Positions 29,834 through 40,111 of a stretch of 64,000 bases of DNA are shown piece after piece. Under the pieces are notes generated by a model that worked only from the letters and a program-made list of their open reading frames with translations, made no database searches and was not told the origin of the DNA. The translations under genes were made by a program, and so were the position numbers. The first letter of the stretch is position 1, and every line of letters starts with the position of its first letter. This stretch comes from Clostridia bacterium (GTDB lineage: Bacteria; Bacillota; Clostridia; Oscillospirales; UBA644): NCBI GenBank assembly GCA_017427285.1, contig JAFRTE010000037.1:62001-126000 (forward strand). Reading direction: 5' to 3'.

Positions 29834-30784
29834 TTATTCTTTGTCTATTGCAAATTGCAATCCGTATGATTCAAGTTTAACAATTACTTCTTCAAGCGAT
29901 TTCTTACCCAGGTTACGAACGCGCATCATTTCTTCAGGTGACTTATTGATAAGATCGTCAACAGTATTGATGCCTGCTCTCTTGAGGCAGTTGAAGGAAC
30001 GGACTGAAAGATCAAGTTCTTCGATAGTCATGCTTAGTATCTTTTCCTTGCTTTCGAGTTCATCGCCCTTCCAAACATCGTCAGCCATTTCCTGAGGTTC
30101 TGCAAGATCGATAAACAGCGTAAGATGGTCGCTGAGTATCTTTGCGGACATGGAAACGGCGGTTCTTGCCGAGATGGTGCCGTTTGTAGTTACTTCAAGC
30201 TCAAGCTTGTCGTAGTCGGTGATATTTCCGACACGGGTATTCTGAACGCTGTAATTGACTTTCGTAACAGGCGAATGGGAAGAATCCATTGCGATAAGAC
30301 CTATGGGAGCGTTGGCGGGTTTGTTTCTTTCGGAAGGGATATATCCTTTATCGGTTCCGATTGTTATCTCCATATACAGTTTCGCATCTTTTGAGAGAGT
30401 TGCGATATGCATATCTGGATTGAGAATTTCAATGTCGCTGTCCGCTTTAATGTCTTTCGCGGTTACTTCGCCTTCGTCCTGCGCTTCTATATATGCAAAT
30501 TTGGAGGACGATCCGTGAAGTCTTGCAATGAGACCTTTCATATTGAGAACAATCTCTGCAACGTCTTCTTTTACGCCGGGTATCGTCGAAAATTCGTGCT
30601 GTACCCCGTCGATCTTTATCGAAGTGACCGCCGCGCCCTGAAGGGAGGAAAGAAGCATTCTGCGAAGCGAGTTGCCAAGCGTAATGCCATAGCCTCTTTC
30701 AAGGGGTTCAACGACAAACTTGCCGTATTTACCATCATCGGAAACTTCAACTACATCGATCGTGGGCTTTTGGATTTCTATCAT
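29834..30784 (-). CDS. rpoA: RNA polymerase alpha subunit
   Basis: The alpha subunit dimerises to start RNA polymerase assembly, and its C-terminal domain contacts promoters and activators. The 316-residue product has the assembly domain ([21 protein letters not shown] near residue 30). After a linker, the C-terminal domain has [22 protein letters not shown] and [11 protein letters not shown]. The ATG at 30784 has an AGGG site. A GTG three codons earlier overlaps it. Confidence 0.98.
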   Translation of the reverse strand: MIEIQKPTIDVVEVSDDGKYGKFVVEPLERGYGITLGNSLRRMLLSSLQGAAVTSIKIDGVQHEFSTIPGVKEDVAEIVLNMKGLIARLHGSSSKFAYIEAQDEGEVTAKDIKADSDIEILNPDMHIATLSKDAKLYMEITIGTDKGYIPSERNKPANAPIGLIAMDSSHSPVTKVNYSVQNTRVGNITDYDKLELEVTTNGTISARTAVSMSAKILSDHLTLFIDLAEPQEMADDVWKGDELESKEKILSMTIEELDLSVRSFNCLKRAGINTVDDLINKSPEEMMRVRNLGKKSLEEVIVKLESYGLQFAIDKE

Positions 30785-30885
30785 ATAACGCACCCTTTCT
30801 TGTTAGTACGTTCGCTGTTATCAGGTTATAACTCCCGTCATTATCCGAATAAGCAGCAAAGCGGTTTGATTATATTCAGAAACTA

Positions 30886-31512
30886 TTATTTGGAGTACAA
30901 CTCAACGATAAGATGAACTTCTATGGGAAGATCAATTCCTGCGGGATCGGGAAGATCCGCTATCCTACCGGTGTAGGTATTTTTATCGAGGTCGAGCCAG
31001 CCGGGAATCGGTTTCTGATCGTTTGCAGCGAGAACTGCTTTGATCTTGGTAGAATTCTTGCTGTCTTCTTTGATATCGATTACGTCGCCAACTTCAAGGA
31101 GATAAGACGGAATGTCTACTTTCTTGCCGTTTACGAGGAAATGACCGTGAGTAACGAGCTGTTTAGCTTCGGCTCTGGACATAGCAAAACCGAGACGGTA
31201 AACTACGTTGTCAAGTCTGGATTCGCATATGCGAAGCAGGTTGTCACCCGTAACGCCTTCTTTTTTGGTTGCCATATCAAAGTAAAGCGAGAACTGCTTT
31301 TCAAGAACGCCGTAGTATCTTCTGACTTTCTGTTTTTCACGGAACTGGATGCCATAACCGGTTGCCTTCTTGCGGCTTGCGCCGTGCTGACCGGGAACTT
31401 TCGCGCCTTTGGTCATCGGGCATTTATCCGAGTAGCATTTTTCACCTTTAAGGAAAAGTTTTTCCTTTTCACGTCTGCACATACGGCAGACAGGACCTGT
31501 GTATCTTGCCAT
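30886..31512 (-). CDS. rpsD: Ribosomal protein S4, zinc-binding type
   Basis: S4 starts 30S assembly. The 208-residue product has four N-terminal cysteines (C9, C12, C26, C31) spaced as in the zinc-binding S4 form, which replaces the cysteine-free form in some bacteria. The S4 RNA-binding domain follows: SRLDNVVYRLGFAMSRAEAKQLVTHGHFLVNGK. A gap of about 100 bases to rpoA holds no gene that I can see. Confidence 0.97.
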   Translation of the reverse strand: MARYTGPVCRMCRREKEKLFLKGEKCYSDKCPMTKGAKVPGQHGASRKKATGYGIQFREKQKVRRYYGVLEKQFSLYFDMATKKEGVTGDNLLRICESRLDNVVYRLGFAMSRAEAKQLVTHGHFLVNGKKVDIPSYLLEVGDVIDIKEDSKNSTKIKAVLAANDQKPIPGWLDLDKNTYTGRIADLPDPAGIDLPIEVHLIVELYSK

Positions 31513-31529
31513 CTGTTAATTTCCTCCTA

Positions 31530-31934
31530 TTATACACGGCGACGCTTCGGGGGACGGCAGCCGTTGTGCGGAATGGGTGTAACGTCTTTGATCATGGTAA
31601 CTTCCATGCCAGCTGTCTGAAGCGCTCTGATAGCAGCTTCACGTCCGGGGCCGGGACCTTTAACATATACTTCGACAGACTTCATACCGTGTTCCATCGA
31701 CGCTCTTGCTGCGGTTTCGGCAGCGGTCTGAGCTGCGAATGCAGTGCTCTTTTTGGAGCCCCTGAATCCGAGTCCGCCGGCAGAAGCCCATGAAATGGCG
31801 TTTCCGTTGACGTCGGTGATGGTAACGATAGTATTATTGAAGCTGGAAAGGATATGAACGGCACCCTTGGCTATATTTTTTCTGTCTCTGCGTCTTTTTA
31901 CGGTTGTTTTTTTGTTAGCTGCGGCTTTAGCCAT
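31530..31934 (-). CDS. rpsK: Ribosomal protein S11
   Basis: S11 belongs to the platform of the small subunit. The 134-residue product has a basic start ([20 protein letters not shown]). The family core is [23 protein letters not shown], and the C-terminus [18 protein letters not shown] is near-invariant across bacteria. It lies between rpsM and rpsD with short gaps. Confidence 0.97.
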   Translation of the reverse strand: MAKAAANKKTTVKRRRDRKNIAKGAVHILSSFNNTIVTITDVNGNAISWASAGGLGFRGSKKSTAFAAQTAAETAARASMEHGMKSVEVYVKGPGPGREAAIRALQTAGMEVTMIKDVTPIPHNGCRPPKRRRV

Positions 31935-31952
31935 TTTTATTTCCCTCCGAAC

Positions 31953-32321
31953 TTATTTCTTCTTATTCGCTACGGTCTTGGACGGACCTTTACGAGTTCT
32001 TGCGTTTGTTTTCGTGCGCTGACCGCGTACGGGAAGGTTCTTTCTGTGGCGAATACCTCTGTAACATCCGATTTCAGTGAGACGTTTGATATCAAGTGCT
32101 ACAGCTCTGCGAAGGTCACCTTCGACTGTTACATGTTTATCAATATATTCACGGAGAGCCGAAAGATCTTCTTCTGTAAGATCTTTAACTCTTGTGTCGG
32201 GATTTACGCCTGTTGCGCTTAAGATGGTTCTGGATTTATTGATGCCGATGCCGTAGATATAAGTCAGTCCGACTTCTACACGCTTGTTATTCGGCAGATC
32301 TATGCCAGCTATTCGTGCCAT
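31953..32321 (-). CDS. rpsM: Ribosomal protein S13
   Basis: S13 sits in the head of the small subunit and touches tRNA and the large subunit. The 122-residue product begins [20 protein letters not shown] and has the [20 protein letters not shown] motif with a basic tail. It is the first full-size gene of the alpha operon, after rpmJ. Confidence 0.97.
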   Translation of the reverse strand: MARIAGIDLPNNKRVEVGLTYIYGIGINKSRTILSATGVNPDTRVKDLTEEDLSALREYIDKHVTVEGDLRRAVALDIKRLTEIGCYRGIRHRKNLPVRGQRTKTNARTRKGPSKTVANKKK

Positions 32322-32346
32322 GCTTGTGAATACACCTCCGATTTAA

Positions 32347-32460
32347 TTAACCCTGTTTTTGTTTATGCTTGGGGTCTGAGCATATTACCATTACTTTGCC
32401 TTTTCTTTTTATAACCTTGCACTTATCGCACATCGGTTTAACGGAAGGACGTACCTTCAT
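32347..32460 (-). CDS. rpmJ: Ribosomal protein L36, zinc-binding type
   Basis: This 37-residue protein begins [21 protein letters not shown] and ends DPKHKQKQG. The C-x2-C, C and H residues are those that bind zinc in the common L36 form. A GGAGG site precedes the ATG at 32460. It lies between infA and rpsM, its usual place. Confidence 0.97.
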   Translation of the reverse strand: MKVRPSVKPMCDKCKVIKRKGKVMVICSDPKHKQKQG

Positions 32461-32521
32461 TTTGAATTACCTCCTTGGTTTTGATTCAATCAATTACGGT
32501 TTACTATATATTACAGGTCAC

Positions 32522-32755
32522 TCACAGAGTTTTTTTGCGAACTCCGCGGAATGTGATCCTGCCCTTGGTGAGGTCATACGGAGACATCTCTACCTCCACG
32601 CGGTCACCGAGCATTATGCGTATGTTGTTTTCGCGCATTCTGCCGGATATATAAGCGTCTATCTTATGTCCGTTTGGAAGTTCAACGATAAATTTAGTGT
32701 TCGGAAGGGTCTCAACAACAACGCCTTCAACCACTATAAGATTTTCTTTTGCCAA
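32522..32755 (-). CDS. infA: Translation initiation factor IF-1
   Basis: IF-1 binds the A site of the 30S subunit during initiation. The 77-residue product has [22 protein letters not shown] and the OB-fold end [11 protein letters not shown]. The start is probably the TTG at 32755 (product LAKENLIV, read with formyl-Met), which follows GGAGG by 11 bases. An upstream in-frame TTG at 32776 would use that ribosome site as codons. The ribosome site overlaps the end of the KOW gene. Confidence 0.95.
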   Translation of the reverse strand: MAKENLIVVEGVVVETLPNTKFIVELPNGHKIDAYISGRMRENNIRIMLGDRVEVEMSPYDLTKGRITFRGVRKKTL

Positions 32756-32772
32756 GTTGTTTGCAGCCTCCT

Positions 32773-33063
32773 TCAAGAGCTTTCTTTATCGGAATTTGCG
32801 AAAAGCACCAGCGCTTTACGTATTTCCGCATTATCGGGCCTTATTCCGGCCGCGATCTTCGAATAAACACGGATGTCCTCGCGTCTGGCAAGGAACCTGA
32901 CGTGCTTAATCTTTTTGTTTTTCGGGTTTTCGATCCTGCGGATTTTTCCGTCAATCAAAAGAGCATAGTCTCCGACGGTATCGAGAACAAAGAAAATATG
33001 GCCTTTGTCCCGTCCCGCTACGGATTCAACGATACACCCTTTGCTAATGTCGGTCGTATCCAT
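32773..33063 (-). CDS. KOW-domain RNA-binding protein (L14e/L27e-like)
   Basis: The 96-residue protein starts with a KOW-type motif, [20 protein letters not shown], followed by a short basic region ([16 protein letters not shown]). Proteins of this kind are regularly found between map and infA in Clostridia and are thought to bind ribosomal RNA, but their exact role is unsettled. It follows map by nine bases, and its stop codon lies inside the infA ribosome-site region. Confidence 0.88.
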   Translation of the reverse strand: MDTTDISKGCIVESVAGRDKGHIFFVLDTVGDYALLIDGKIRRIENPKNKKIKHVRFLARREDIRVYSKIAAGIRPDNAEIRKALVLFANSDKESS

Positions 33064-33072
33064 ATTGATCTC

Positions 33073-33822
33073 CTAGAGAGATGTGAGTATTAACGGCTCG
33101 TCTTTTGTTATTGCTATCGTGTTCTCATAGTGAGCAGACAGCTTACCGTCTTTTGTAACTACAGTCCATCCATCCGAAAGAGCTTTAACATCCGGAACGC
33201 CCAGATTGATCATAGGTTCGACCGCTATCGTCATATTTTCTTCGAGACGGCGGCCTTTGCCCTTCATTCCGTAGTTAGGAACATTCGGGTCTTCGTGCAG
33301 TTGTGTTCCGACGCCATGTCCGACATATTCGTAAACAACGGAGCAACCGTTTTTTACGGCGTGTGCGCTTATCGCGTGACCTATATCACCGAGTCTGTTG
33401 CCTGCGGTGGCATAATTCATGCCTTCCCAGAAAGACTGTCTCGTGACTTCAATCAGCTTTAAGGCCTCCTCGCTGACGTTTCCTGCGGGAAAGGTGTTTG
33501 CAGTGTCGCCATGGTAGCCGTTGAGCAGAACACCGACATCAATACTCACGATATCTCCATCCTGAATTATTCGCGTATCCGAAGGGATTCCGTGAATGAC
33601 CTCGTCATTTATCGAGATGCATGCAGTCGCGGGGAATCCGTTGTAATGCAGAAACGACGGGTACGCGTTTTTACTCCTGATGAATTTTTCCATAAGATCG
33701 TTTATGTGCTTGGTCGACACACCGGGTTTTACAGCTTCGCCGCCTCTTGCGAGGGCTTCGGCTGCGATTGCGCCTGCCTTGCGCATCAAATCGATCTCTC
33801 TGCGATTTTTAATTACTATCAT
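33073..33822 (-). CDS. map: Methionine aminopeptidase, type I
   Basis: Map removes the initiator methionine from new proteins. The 249-residue product keeps all five metal ligands in order: Asp in SIDVGVLLNGYHGD and the second Asp in it, His in YVGHGVGTQLHEDP, Glu in TIAVEPMI and Glu in AHYENTIAI. There is no N-terminal extension, so it is the short type Ia form. It follows adk by 13 bases. Confidence 0.97.
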   Translation of the reverse strand: MIVIKNRREIDLMRKAGAIAAEALARGGEAVKPGVSTKHINDLMEKFIRSKNAYPSFLHYNGFPATACISINDEVIHGIPSDTRIIQDGDIVSIDVGVLLNGYHGDTANTFPAGNVSEEALKLIEVTRQSFWEGMNYATAGNRLGDIGHAISAHAVKNGCSVVYEYVGHGVGTQLHEDPNVPNYGMKGKGRRLEENMTIAVEPMINLGVPDVKALSDGWTVVTKDGKLSAHYENTIAITKDEPLILTSL

Positions 33823-33835
33823 TTATCCGATGACC

Positions 33836-34501
33836 TTACAGGTTTTTCAATGCTTCGTCTACCGCAGCGGATGTATCGGCAAGTTCTTCCCTGCCCTGCA
33901 CCGTTACGAGCAGACCTTTTGCAGCGTAATAATCTTTAAGGGGAGCCGTTTGCTTGTGATAAGCTTCGAGTCTTCCCATTACAACCTCTACCTTGTCGTC
34001 CTCTCTCGTTACGAGTTCGGTACCGCAGTTATCGCAGAGATTGCCGTTTTTGGGACGTTTGTAAACTACGTGGTAGCTTGCTCCGCATTTTTTGCAGACG
34101 CGGCGGCCTGACATACGCGTTACGATATCTTCGTCTTTGACTTCGATGGAAAGTACCGCGTCAAGCGCAGTTCCGTTCTCGGCAAGCAGGCGGTCAAGAG
34201 CCTCTGCCTGAGGAATGGTACGGGGGAATCCATCGAGAATAAAGCCGTTTTCACAGTCTTTTTCGGCTATTCTCTGCCCGACGATGGCAACAACGTCTTC
34301 ATCGGGCACGAGTTTGCCGTTTTCGATCAATTCCTTAACTTTTTTTCCGAGATCGGTTCCTGCCTCGATCGCTGCGCGGAGAATTACTCCGGTAGAGATC
34401 TGAGGCACGGAATATTTCTCAGTAAGTCTTTCTGCCTGCGTACCTTTGCCTGCTCCGGGAGCACCGAGAAGAACGAGTCTGTAAGTTTTATTCGTGTTCA
34501 C
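33836..34501 (-). CDS. adk: Adenylate kinase, zinc-lid type
   Basis: Adk converts ATP and AMP to two ADP. The 221-residue product has the P-loop GAPGAGKGTQ near residue 15 and the DGFPRTIPQA motif. Its long lid carries four cysteines (CKKC and CDNC), so it should bind zinc as in many Gram-positive enzymes. The start is the GTG at 34501 after GGGGG. The open frame extends back into secY without a usable start. Confidence 0.96.
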   Translation of the reverse strand: MNTNKTYRLVLLGAPGAGKGTQAERLTEKYSVPQISTGVILRAAIEAGTDLGKKVKELIENGKLVPDEDVVAIVGQRIAEKDCENGFILDGFPRTIPQAEALDRLLAENGTALDAVLSIEVKDEDIVTRMSGRRVCKKCGASYHVVYKRPKNGNLCDNCGTELVTREDDKVEVVMGRLEAYHKQTAPLKDYYAAKGLLVTVQGREELADTSAAVDEALKNL

Positions 34502-34520
34502 AGTGCTTTCCCCCTTATTT

Positions 34521-35816
34521 TTATTCAAGGAAGCCCTTGTAGTGACGCATAAGCATCTGAGCTTCGAGCTGCTTAACGGTTTCAAGTGATACGGAAACAA
34601 GAATCAGTACAGATGTTCCGCCAAGAGCAATTGTGCTTGCAGTGGGGAGACAGATCTGAACGATATACGGCAGGATAGCTATAACACCAAGGAAGAGGGC
34701 GCCGAAAAGGGTTACTTTGTTGACGGTCTTGATGATGAAATCGCTTGTCGGTTTACCCGGACGGATGCCGGGGATAGTTCCGCCGTTGTTTTTGATGTTG
34801 TTTGCTATTTCTACGGGATTATACTGAATAGAGATGTAGAAATAGTTGAATGCGATGATAAGAATGAACGTCAAGATGATATAAGCGGGAGATGTCTGCG
34901 AGAAATACGTTTTAATAAACGTTTCGTAAGCAGATCCCGGGAAGAACTGCGCAATCGTTGCCGGAATGTTGATGATTGCGTAGGTAAAGATGATAGGCAT
35001 AACGCCTGTCATAACGACCTTGATGGGCAAATGCGTGTTCTGTCCGCCATACATCTTTCTGCCGATCTGACGTTTTGCATACTGAATGGGGATTCTTCTT
35101 TCCGCGCTGTCCATGAAAACGATGAAAGCGAGGATAACGAGAGCCATTACGGTAACAATAACGGGGATATACCACTGTCCCTGCATGAAGTTTGCAATGA
35201 AAGACTGAACGACCGCAAGACCTCTGGATACGATGGACGCAAAGAGGATCATTGAGATACCGTTGCCGATACCTTTTTCGGTGATACTTTCGCCGAGCCA
35301 CATAACAAGGAGCGAACCCGCAACGAGAACGATAACGATCGCTATCTGTTCAAGAACGCCTACAAAACCTTCGGATGCTTTGAGAGCATTGCTGGTCCTG
35401 AGAGTTACGAGGTAGCCGTAGCCCTGTAAAAGAGCGATTGCAACCGTTACGTAACGTGTGATCTGGTTTATCTTCTTCTGTCCTTCTTCTCCGCCGTCTT
35501 TCTGCAAACGCTCAAGAGCGGGGATAGCGATGGTAAGAAGCTGAATAATAATGCTTGCGTTGATGTAAGGCTGAATTGTAAGAGCAAAAATTGTTCCTTC
35601 TGCCAATGCGTTACCGGAAAGCATATTCAGGTAGCCGAAAAGACCGCCGCCTTGTGCTGTCGGGTCAAAAAACACATTGAGAGCATCAGCGCTGATAAAC
35701 GGCACGGGAATCGAGCTGCCGATCCTGAAAAGAACGATTATGAACAGGGTGTATAAAATCTTTTTCCTCAGGTCCGCTATTTTCCATGCGTTTCTTAAGG
35801 TTTCAAGTATTCCCAC
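34521..35816 (-). CDS. secY: SecY, protein-translocase channel subunit
   Basis: SecY forms the protein-conducting channel of the membrane. The 431-residue product has ten hydrophobic segments by eye, the early RIGSSIPVPFI and the plug-region glycine and serine-rich stretch. YFYISIQYNPVEIANNIKNNGG and GIRPGKPT in the second half form the ribosome-facing loops. It follows rplO by only two bases and so is translationally linked to the ribosomal genes. Confidence 0.97.
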   Translation of the reverse strand: MGILETLRNAWKIADLRKKILYTLFIIVLFRIGSSIPVPFISADALNVFFDPTAQGGGLFGYLNMLSGNALAEGTIFALTIQPYINASIIIQLLTIAIPALERLQKDGGEEGQKKINQITRYVTVAIALLQGYGYLVTLRTSNALKASEGFVGVLEQIAIVIVLVAGSLLVMWLGESITEKGIGNGISMILFASIVSRGLAVVQSFIANFMQGQWYIPVIVTVMALVILAFIVFMDSAERRIPIQYAKRQIGRKMYGGQNTHLPIKVVMTGVMPIIFTYAIINIPATIAQFFPGSAYETFIKTYFSQTSPAYIILTFILIIAFNYFYISIQYNPVEIANNIKNNGGTIPGIRPGKPTSDFIIKTVNKVTLFGALFLGVIAILPYIVQICLPTASTIALGGTSVLILVSVSLETVKQLEAQMLMRHYKGFLE

Positions 35817-35818
35817 CC

Positions 35819-36262
35819 TTAGAGCACCTCAACTTTCCCGCCGGCTGCTTCTATCTTCTGCTTGGCTGACTCGGAAAATTTGTTAGCCTTTACTGTTAAT
35901 TTCTTTTCAAGTTCACCGTCGCCGAGAATCTTGACAGCGGTATTAAGATCGCTGATAAATCCTTTGGAAAGAAGCTCTTCGGCAGTAACAACGCTTCCGT
36001 CCTCAAATTCGTTAAGGAAATCAACGTTTACTATCTGATATTCTTTTCTGAAAGGATAGTTTCGGAAGCCGCGCTTCGGAAGTCTTCTCTGAAGGGGCAT
36101 CTGGCCGCCTTCAAAGCCCGGTCTTACTCCGCCGCCGGAACGGGCATTCTGGCCTTTATGACCTTTACCCGCGGTTTTGCCGTTTCCGGAACCGGCGCCT
36201 CTGCCCTTTCTCTTGGGTTCTTTTACGGAACCGGGAGCAGGTACGAGATCGTAAATTTTCAT
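35819..36262 (-). CDS. rplO: Ribosomal protein L15
   Basis: L15 is a 23S RNA-binding protein of the large-subunit core. The 147-residue product has the glycine- and arginine-rich N-terminus [19 protein letters not shown] and the family motif [17 protein letters not shown]. The C-terminal globular part ends AAGGKVEVL. The length is normal. Confidence 0.97.
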   Translation of the reverse strand: MKIYDLVPAPGSVKEPKRKGRGAGSGNGKTAGKGHKGQNARSGGGVRPGFEGGQMPLQRRLPKRGFRNYPFRKEYQIVNVDFLNEFEDGSVVTAEELLSKGFISDLNTAVKILGDGELEKKLTVKANKFSESAKQKIEAAGGKVEVL

Positions 36263-36272
36263 GTGTGGCCTC

Positions 36273-36446
36273 CTATTCTTCTTCTACCTTGATAAGGTAA
36301 GAGATTTTCTTTATTTTTCCCATTGTAGCTTCGTTGTTGGGCTGAACGGAAACGTCTCCGATCTTTCTGAGGCCCATTGATTTTGCGGTAGCTATATGGT
36401 CTTCGTGTCTGCCGATAAGACTTTTCTGAAGAGTGATTTTAAGCAT
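36273..36446 (-). CDS. rpmD: Ribosomal protein L30
   Basis: This 57-residue protein begins [20 protein letters not shown] and has [23 protein letters not shown], the L30 pattern. A GGAGG site precedes the ATG at 36446. It lies in its usual place between rpsE and rplO. Confidence 0.96.
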   Translation of the reverse strand: MLKITLQKSLIGRHEDHIATAKSMGLRKIGDVSVQPNNEATMGKIKKISYLIKVEEE

Positions 36447-36459
36447 TGTTATTTCCTCC

Positions 36460-36963
36460 TCAACCTAAGATTTCGCTTATCGATTTACCCCTGATTTCCG
36501 CAACCTGTTTAGCATCTCTGAGGCTTGCGAGACCTTTGATGGTAGCCTGCGCGAGATTCTGAGGATTACGGGAGTGGAGGGCTTTTGTTCTGATGTCCTT
36601 AACGCCTGCGAGCTCGAGAATATCTCTTACTGCGCCGCCGGCAATGATACCGGTTCCTTTGGGGGCGGGTTTAAGAACAACGGAGCTTGCGCCGAACTCT
36701 GCAACGAGTTCGTGAGGGATGGTTGTGCCCATAAGAGTAACTCTTACGAGGTTTTTCTTCGCATCTTCCTCTGCCTTGTTTACTGCATACATAATATCCA
36801 CGGACTTGCCGAGACCTACGCCTACGACACCGTTGCCGTCGCCAACAACGACGAGAGCGGAGAATTTCATTTTACGTCCGCCTTTAACGGTTTTGGATAC
36901 GCGCGCAATGTTTATGGTCTTTACTTTTAAGTCCAACGTGGACGGGTCTATTCTATCGTACAT
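36460..36963 (-). CDS. rpsE: Ribosomal protein S5
   Basis: S5 lies near the decoding site and mRNA entry. The 167-residue product has the double-stranded-RNA-binding N-terminal part ([20 protein letters not shown]) and [42 protein letters not shown] follows in the second domain. The length is normal. Confidence 0.97.
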   Translation of the reverse strand: MYDRIDPSTLDLKVKTINIARVSKTVKGGRKMKFSALVVVGDGNGVVGVGLGKSVDIMYAVNKAEEDAKKNLVRVTLMGTTIPHELVAEFGASSVVLKPAPKGTGIIAGGAVRDILELAGVKDIRTKALHSRNPQNLAQATIKGLASLRDAKQVAEIRGKSISEILG

Positions 36964-36983
36964 TTAATCATATCCTCCTAAAC

Positions 36984-37343
36984 TTAAAAGTTAAGTCCGC
37001 CTTCTCTTGCGCCTTCAGCCAGCTCTTTTACACGTCCGTGATAAAGGTAACCGCCTCTGTCGAAGATAACGTCTTTGATTCCTTTGTCCAAAGCGCGTTT
37101 AGCGAGTTCTTCGCCGATCTTCTTTGCCGCGTCTTTGTTTCCGCCGTACTCGGTAAAGTCCTTTTCAACGGTAGAGCAGGCAACGAGTGTGTTACCGGTC
37201 GTGTCATCGATAATCTGCGCATAAATGTGCTTAGAGGATTTGAATACGCAAAGGCGAGGTCTTTCTGCGGAGCCGCTTATTTTGCCGCGGATGCGCTTAT
37301 GACGCTGAATCCTTGCTTTGTTTGAATCCTTTTTCGAGATCAT
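36984..37343 (-). CDS. rplR: Ribosomal protein L18
   Basis: L18 binds 5S RNA in the central protuberance. The 119-residue product has [20 protein letters not shown] and the C-terminal [22 protein letters not shown], both hallmark segments. It is spaced about 20 bases from its neighbours. Confidence 0.97.
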   Translation of the reverse strand: MISKKDSNKARIQRHKRIRGKISGSAERPRLCVFKSSKHIYAQIIDDTTGNTLVACSTVEKDFTEYGGNKDAAKKIGEELAKRALDKGIKDVIFDRGGYLYHGRVKELAEGAREGGLNF

Positions 37344-37364
37344 ATCCTTAATTCCTCCTTCTTA

Positions 37365-37916
37365 TTACTTCTTGCTGCCCTTACCGGCTTTGCCTTCCTT
37401 ATGACGGACATATTCGCCCACATAACGGATGCCTTTGCCATGGTACGGTTCGGGAGGTTTCTTGTCGCGGATCTCTGCTGCAAACTGGCCGACCATCTGT
37501 TTGTCCGGTCCTTTTACAACAATCGTGTTTGCATTGGGTACTTCAAGCGTAATGCCGGGGATCTCTTCGAAAACAACGGGGTGAGAATAGCCGACTGTAA
37601 GGACGATTTTTTTGCCTTCTTTAACTACTTTGTAACCAACGCCCTGTATTTCGAGGGATTTGGAATAACCGTTCGTTACGCCTTCGATCATATTGGCGAT
37701 AAGCGTTCTGGTGAGGCCGTGAAGGCTTCTGTGAAGCTTGTCGTCGGAAGGACGGGATACGTGGATCTGCGCGCCTTCGATATCGATCTTCATATCGTGA
37801 TGAAGTTTGCGCGTAAGGGTTTCTTTTGCGCCCTTGACGGTTATTGTATTATCGTCGGCGAGAGATACGTCTACGCCAACGGGTATATTTATTGTCTTTC
37901 TACCAATTCTTGACAT
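37365..37916 (-). CDS. rplF: Ribosomal protein L6
   Basis: L6 lies near the factor-binding stalk base. The 183-residue product has two similar halves. The first begins SRIGRKTINIPVGVDV, and the second contains VVKGPDKQMVGQFAAEIR followed by the signature PEPYHGKGIRYVGEYV. The C-terminal tail is basic. Confidence 0.97.
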   Translation of the reverse strand: MSRIGRKTINIPVGVDVSLADDNTITVKGAKETLTRKLHHDMKIDIEGAQIHVSRPSDDKLHRSLHGLTRTLIANMIEGVTNGYSKSLEIQGVGYKVVKEGKKIVLTVGYSHPVVFEEIPGITLEVPNANTIVVKGPDKQMVGQFAAEIRDKKPPEPYHGKGIRYVGEYVRHKEGKAGKGSKK

Positions 37917-37931
37917 TGTTTATTCCTCTCT

Positions 37932-38330
37932 TTACCAAACGAACGCGAGGACTTCGCCGCCGACGTTCTCTTTTCTAGCCGCCTTATCGGTCATAACACC
38001 TTTAGACGTGGAGACGATGGCAACGCCGAGACCTCTCATAACCTTGGGTATTTCGTCTGAACCGACGTAAATACGAAGGCCCGGTTTGGAAACTCTCTTC
38101 ATGCCGCGGATGACCTTTGTTTTGTTGGGACCGTATTTAAGGATGACCTTGATAATGTCCTGTTTTCCGTCGTCAACAACGTTGTAGGACTTGATGTAGC
38201 CCTCGTCAACGAGAATCTGCGCAATCTGCTTCTTCATATTGGAAGCGGGGATCTCGACAGTTTCGTGTTTTGCGTCGTTAGCGTTGCGGATACGGGTCAA
38301 CATATCGGCAATAGGGTCTGTAATATGCAT
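37932..38330 (-). CDS. rpsH: Ribosomal protein S8
   Basis: S8 binds the central domain of 16S RNA. The 132-residue product begins [19 protein letters not shown], has [21 protein letters not shown] and ends with the near-invariant [21 protein letters not shown] followed by a short hydrophobic end. Confidence 0.97.
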   Translation of the reverse strand: MHITDPIADMLTRIRNANDAKHETVEIPASNMKKQIAQILVDEGYIKSYNVVDDGKQDIIKVILKYGPNKTKVIRGMKRVSKPGLRIYVGSDEIPKVMRGLGVAIVSTSKGVMTDKAARKENVGGEVLAFVW

Positions 38331-38354
38331 TATGCAATCCTCCTGTCTGTGTTA

Positions 38355-38540
38355 TTACCAGCTTGCCTTTTTGACTCCGGGGATTTCGCCCTTATAGGCG
38401 AGCTCACGGAAGCAAATTCGGCATATACCGTATTTTCTGAGATAACCGTGGGGTCTTCCGCAGATTTTGCATCTGTTGTAGGCCCTTACAGAGAATTTAG
38501 GAGTTCTCTGCTGTTTTATCTTCATTGAAGTTTTAGCCAT
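38355..38540 (-). CDS. rpsN: Ribosomal protein S14, zinc-binding short type
   Basis: The 61-residue product is the short S14 form with four zinc cysteines: CKIC and CRIC inside [25 protein letters not shown] (read in two parts). The ATG at 38540 follows GGAGGAACGG. The open frame runs nine codons further up but would cover the ribosome site. Such zinc-type S14 is standard in Firmicutes. Confidence 0.96.
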   Translation of the reverse strand: MAKTSMKIKQQRTPKFSVRAYNRCKICGRPHGYLRKYGICRICFRELAYKGEIPGVKKASW

Positions 38541-38556
38541 TTCCGTTCCTCCTGAA

Positions 38557-39096
38557 TCACTTAGCAAACGGTGCGCCCATAAGGGTGAGAAGCTCTTTTG
38601 CTTCTTCGTCTTTGGTAGCGCTCGTTACGAACATAATATCCATGCCTCTGACTTTGTCGATCTTGTCATATTCGATTTCCGGGAATATAAGCTGTTCTTT
38701 AATGCCGAGGGAGTAGTTTCCTCTGCCGTCAAAAGCGTTTGCGTTGATGCCGCGGAAGTCGCGGACACGGGGAAGAGCAACGGAGAAAAGTCTGTCGATG
38801 AATTCGTACATTCTGTCGCCGCGAAGGGTTACTTTAACGCCGATGGGCATGCCCTTACGGATCTTAAAGTTTGCGACAGATTTGCGAGCTTTACATACGA
38901 CCGGCTTCTGACCGGTGATAGTGCCGAGGTCGTTGGATACGGCGTCGATGATCTTGCTGTTGTCTTTTGCGTCGCCGCAGGCAACGTTGATAACAACCTT
39001 TTTGATCTCGGGGATTTGCATCGAGCTCTTATACTCGAATTTCTTCATAAGAGCCGGAGCAACTTCATCTTTGTATAAATCTTTTAATCTTGCCAT
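38557..39096 (-). CDS. rplE: Ribosomal protein L5
   Basis: L5 binds 5S RNA and contacts the P-site tRNA. The 179-residue product has [17 protein letters not shown] and [20 protein letters not shown]. It continues with [22 protein letters not shown], then [19 protein letters not shown]. All are standard L5 segments. Confidence 0.97.
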   Translation of the reverse strand: MARLKDLYKDEVAPALMKKFEYKSSMQIPEIKKVVINVACGDAKDNSKIIDAVSNDLGTITGQKPVVCKARKSVANFKIRKGMPIGVKVTLRGDRMYEFIDRLFSVALPRVRDFRGINANAFDGRGNYSLGIKEQLIFPEIEYDKIDKVRGMDIMFVTSATKDEEAKELLTLMGAPFAK

Positions 39097-39111
39097 TTAT
39101 CTGTTCCTCCG

Positions 39112-39429
39112 TTATATGCTCTCTTTGCAATGCTTGCAAAATCTTACCTTTTTGCCGTCTGCTTCGATACGGTAGCCGACTCTCGTGGGTTTGCCGCACT
39201 TGCTGCATACGATCATAAGTTTGCTTGCATAAAGGGGACCGGGAGTTTTGACGATACCGCCCTGCTGCTGCTGACCACGGGGTTTAACATGTTTTGTAAC
39301 GATGTGAACGCCTTCAACGATCGCTTTGCCTTCGGAGGGAGATACTTCAAGCACTTTGCCCTTCTGTCCTTTGCTGTTGCCGGAGATAACCTGAACGGTA
39401 TCGCCTTTTTTAATATGAAGCGTTTTCAT
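39112..39429 (-). CDS. rplX: Ribosomal protein L24 with C-terminal zinc-type cysteines
   Basis: L24 helps start 50S assembly. The 105-residue product has a KOW motif ([20 protein letters not shown]) followed by the L24 core. The last third has two CxxC pairs (CSKC, CKHC) that could hold zinc, a common variant in Clostridia. Confidence 0.96.
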   Translation of the reverse strand: MKTLHIKKGDTVQVISGNSKGQKGKVLEVSPSEGKAIVEGVHIVTKHVKPRGQQQQGGIVKTPGPLYASKLMIVCSKCGKPTRVGYRIEADGKKVRFCKHCKESI

Positions 39430-39445
39430 TATTCAAGTTCCTCCT

Positions 39446-39820
39446 TTACAGTACTTCGGGAGCGAGCGAAAGAATCTTTGTATATTCTTTATCGCGGAGC
39501 TCTCTTGCTACAGGGCCAAAGATACGGGTACCCTTGGGGTTTTTATCTTCTTTATCTTTAAGAATAACTGCTGCGTTTTCGTCGAATTTGATATAGCTGC
39601 CATCTGCTCTGCGGAGACCGCGAACGCTTCTGACCACAACTGCTCTTACGACTTCGCCTTTTTTAACGATTCCGCCGGGAGAAGCCTTCTTGACAGTAGC
39701 GACTATAACATCGCCGATATTGGCATATTTTCTGCCTGTGCCGCCCAAAACACGAATGCACATAAGCTCCTTTGCACCTGTATTGTCGGCTACCTGCAGA
39801 AAGGTTTGCTGTTGAATCAT
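39446..39820 (-). CDS. rplN: Ribosomal protein L14
   Basis: The 124-residue product begins [20 protein letters not shown] and has the [19 protein letters not shown] motif and the end [20 protein letters not shown]14 sits at the subunit interface. The length and order are normal. Confidence 0.97.
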   Translation of the reverse strand: MIQQQTFLQVADNTGAKELMCIRVLGGTGRKYANIGDVIVATVKKASPGGIVKKGEVVRAVVVRSVRGLRRADGSYIKFDENAAVILKDKEDKNPKGTRIFGPVARELRDKEYTKILSLAPEVL

Positions 39821-39841
39821 AACTGGTACTCCTTTACTGCA

Positions 39842-40096
39842 TTATTTAGCTTTTTCGATGATCGAAACAAGACGCCATCTCTTATCTTTGGAGAGAGGTC
39901 TGGTTTCCATGACCTCGACTTTATCGCCGATATTGCACTCGTTGTTTTCGTCGTGCGCTTTAAGTTTATAAGTTCTTCTTATAACCTTCGAATAGAGGGG
40001 ATGTCTTAAATTCTCTTTGATGGCGACAACAATGGTTTTGTCCATTTTATTGGAGACAACCGTGCCGACTCTTGTTTTTCTGAGATTTCTTTCCAT
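39842..40096 (-). CDS. rpsQ: Ribosomal protein S17
   Basis: The 84-residue product has the OB-fold signature [20 protein letters not shown] followed by [19 protein letters not shown] and [15 protein letters not shown]17 binds 16S RNA early in 30S assembly. Confidence 0.97.
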   Translation of the reverse strand: MERNLRKTRVGTVVSNKMDKTIVVAIKENLRHPLYSKVIRRTYKLKAHDENNECNIGDKVEVMETRPLSKDKRWRLVSIIEKAK

Positions 40097-40111
40097 TGTT
40101 CCGTCCTCCTA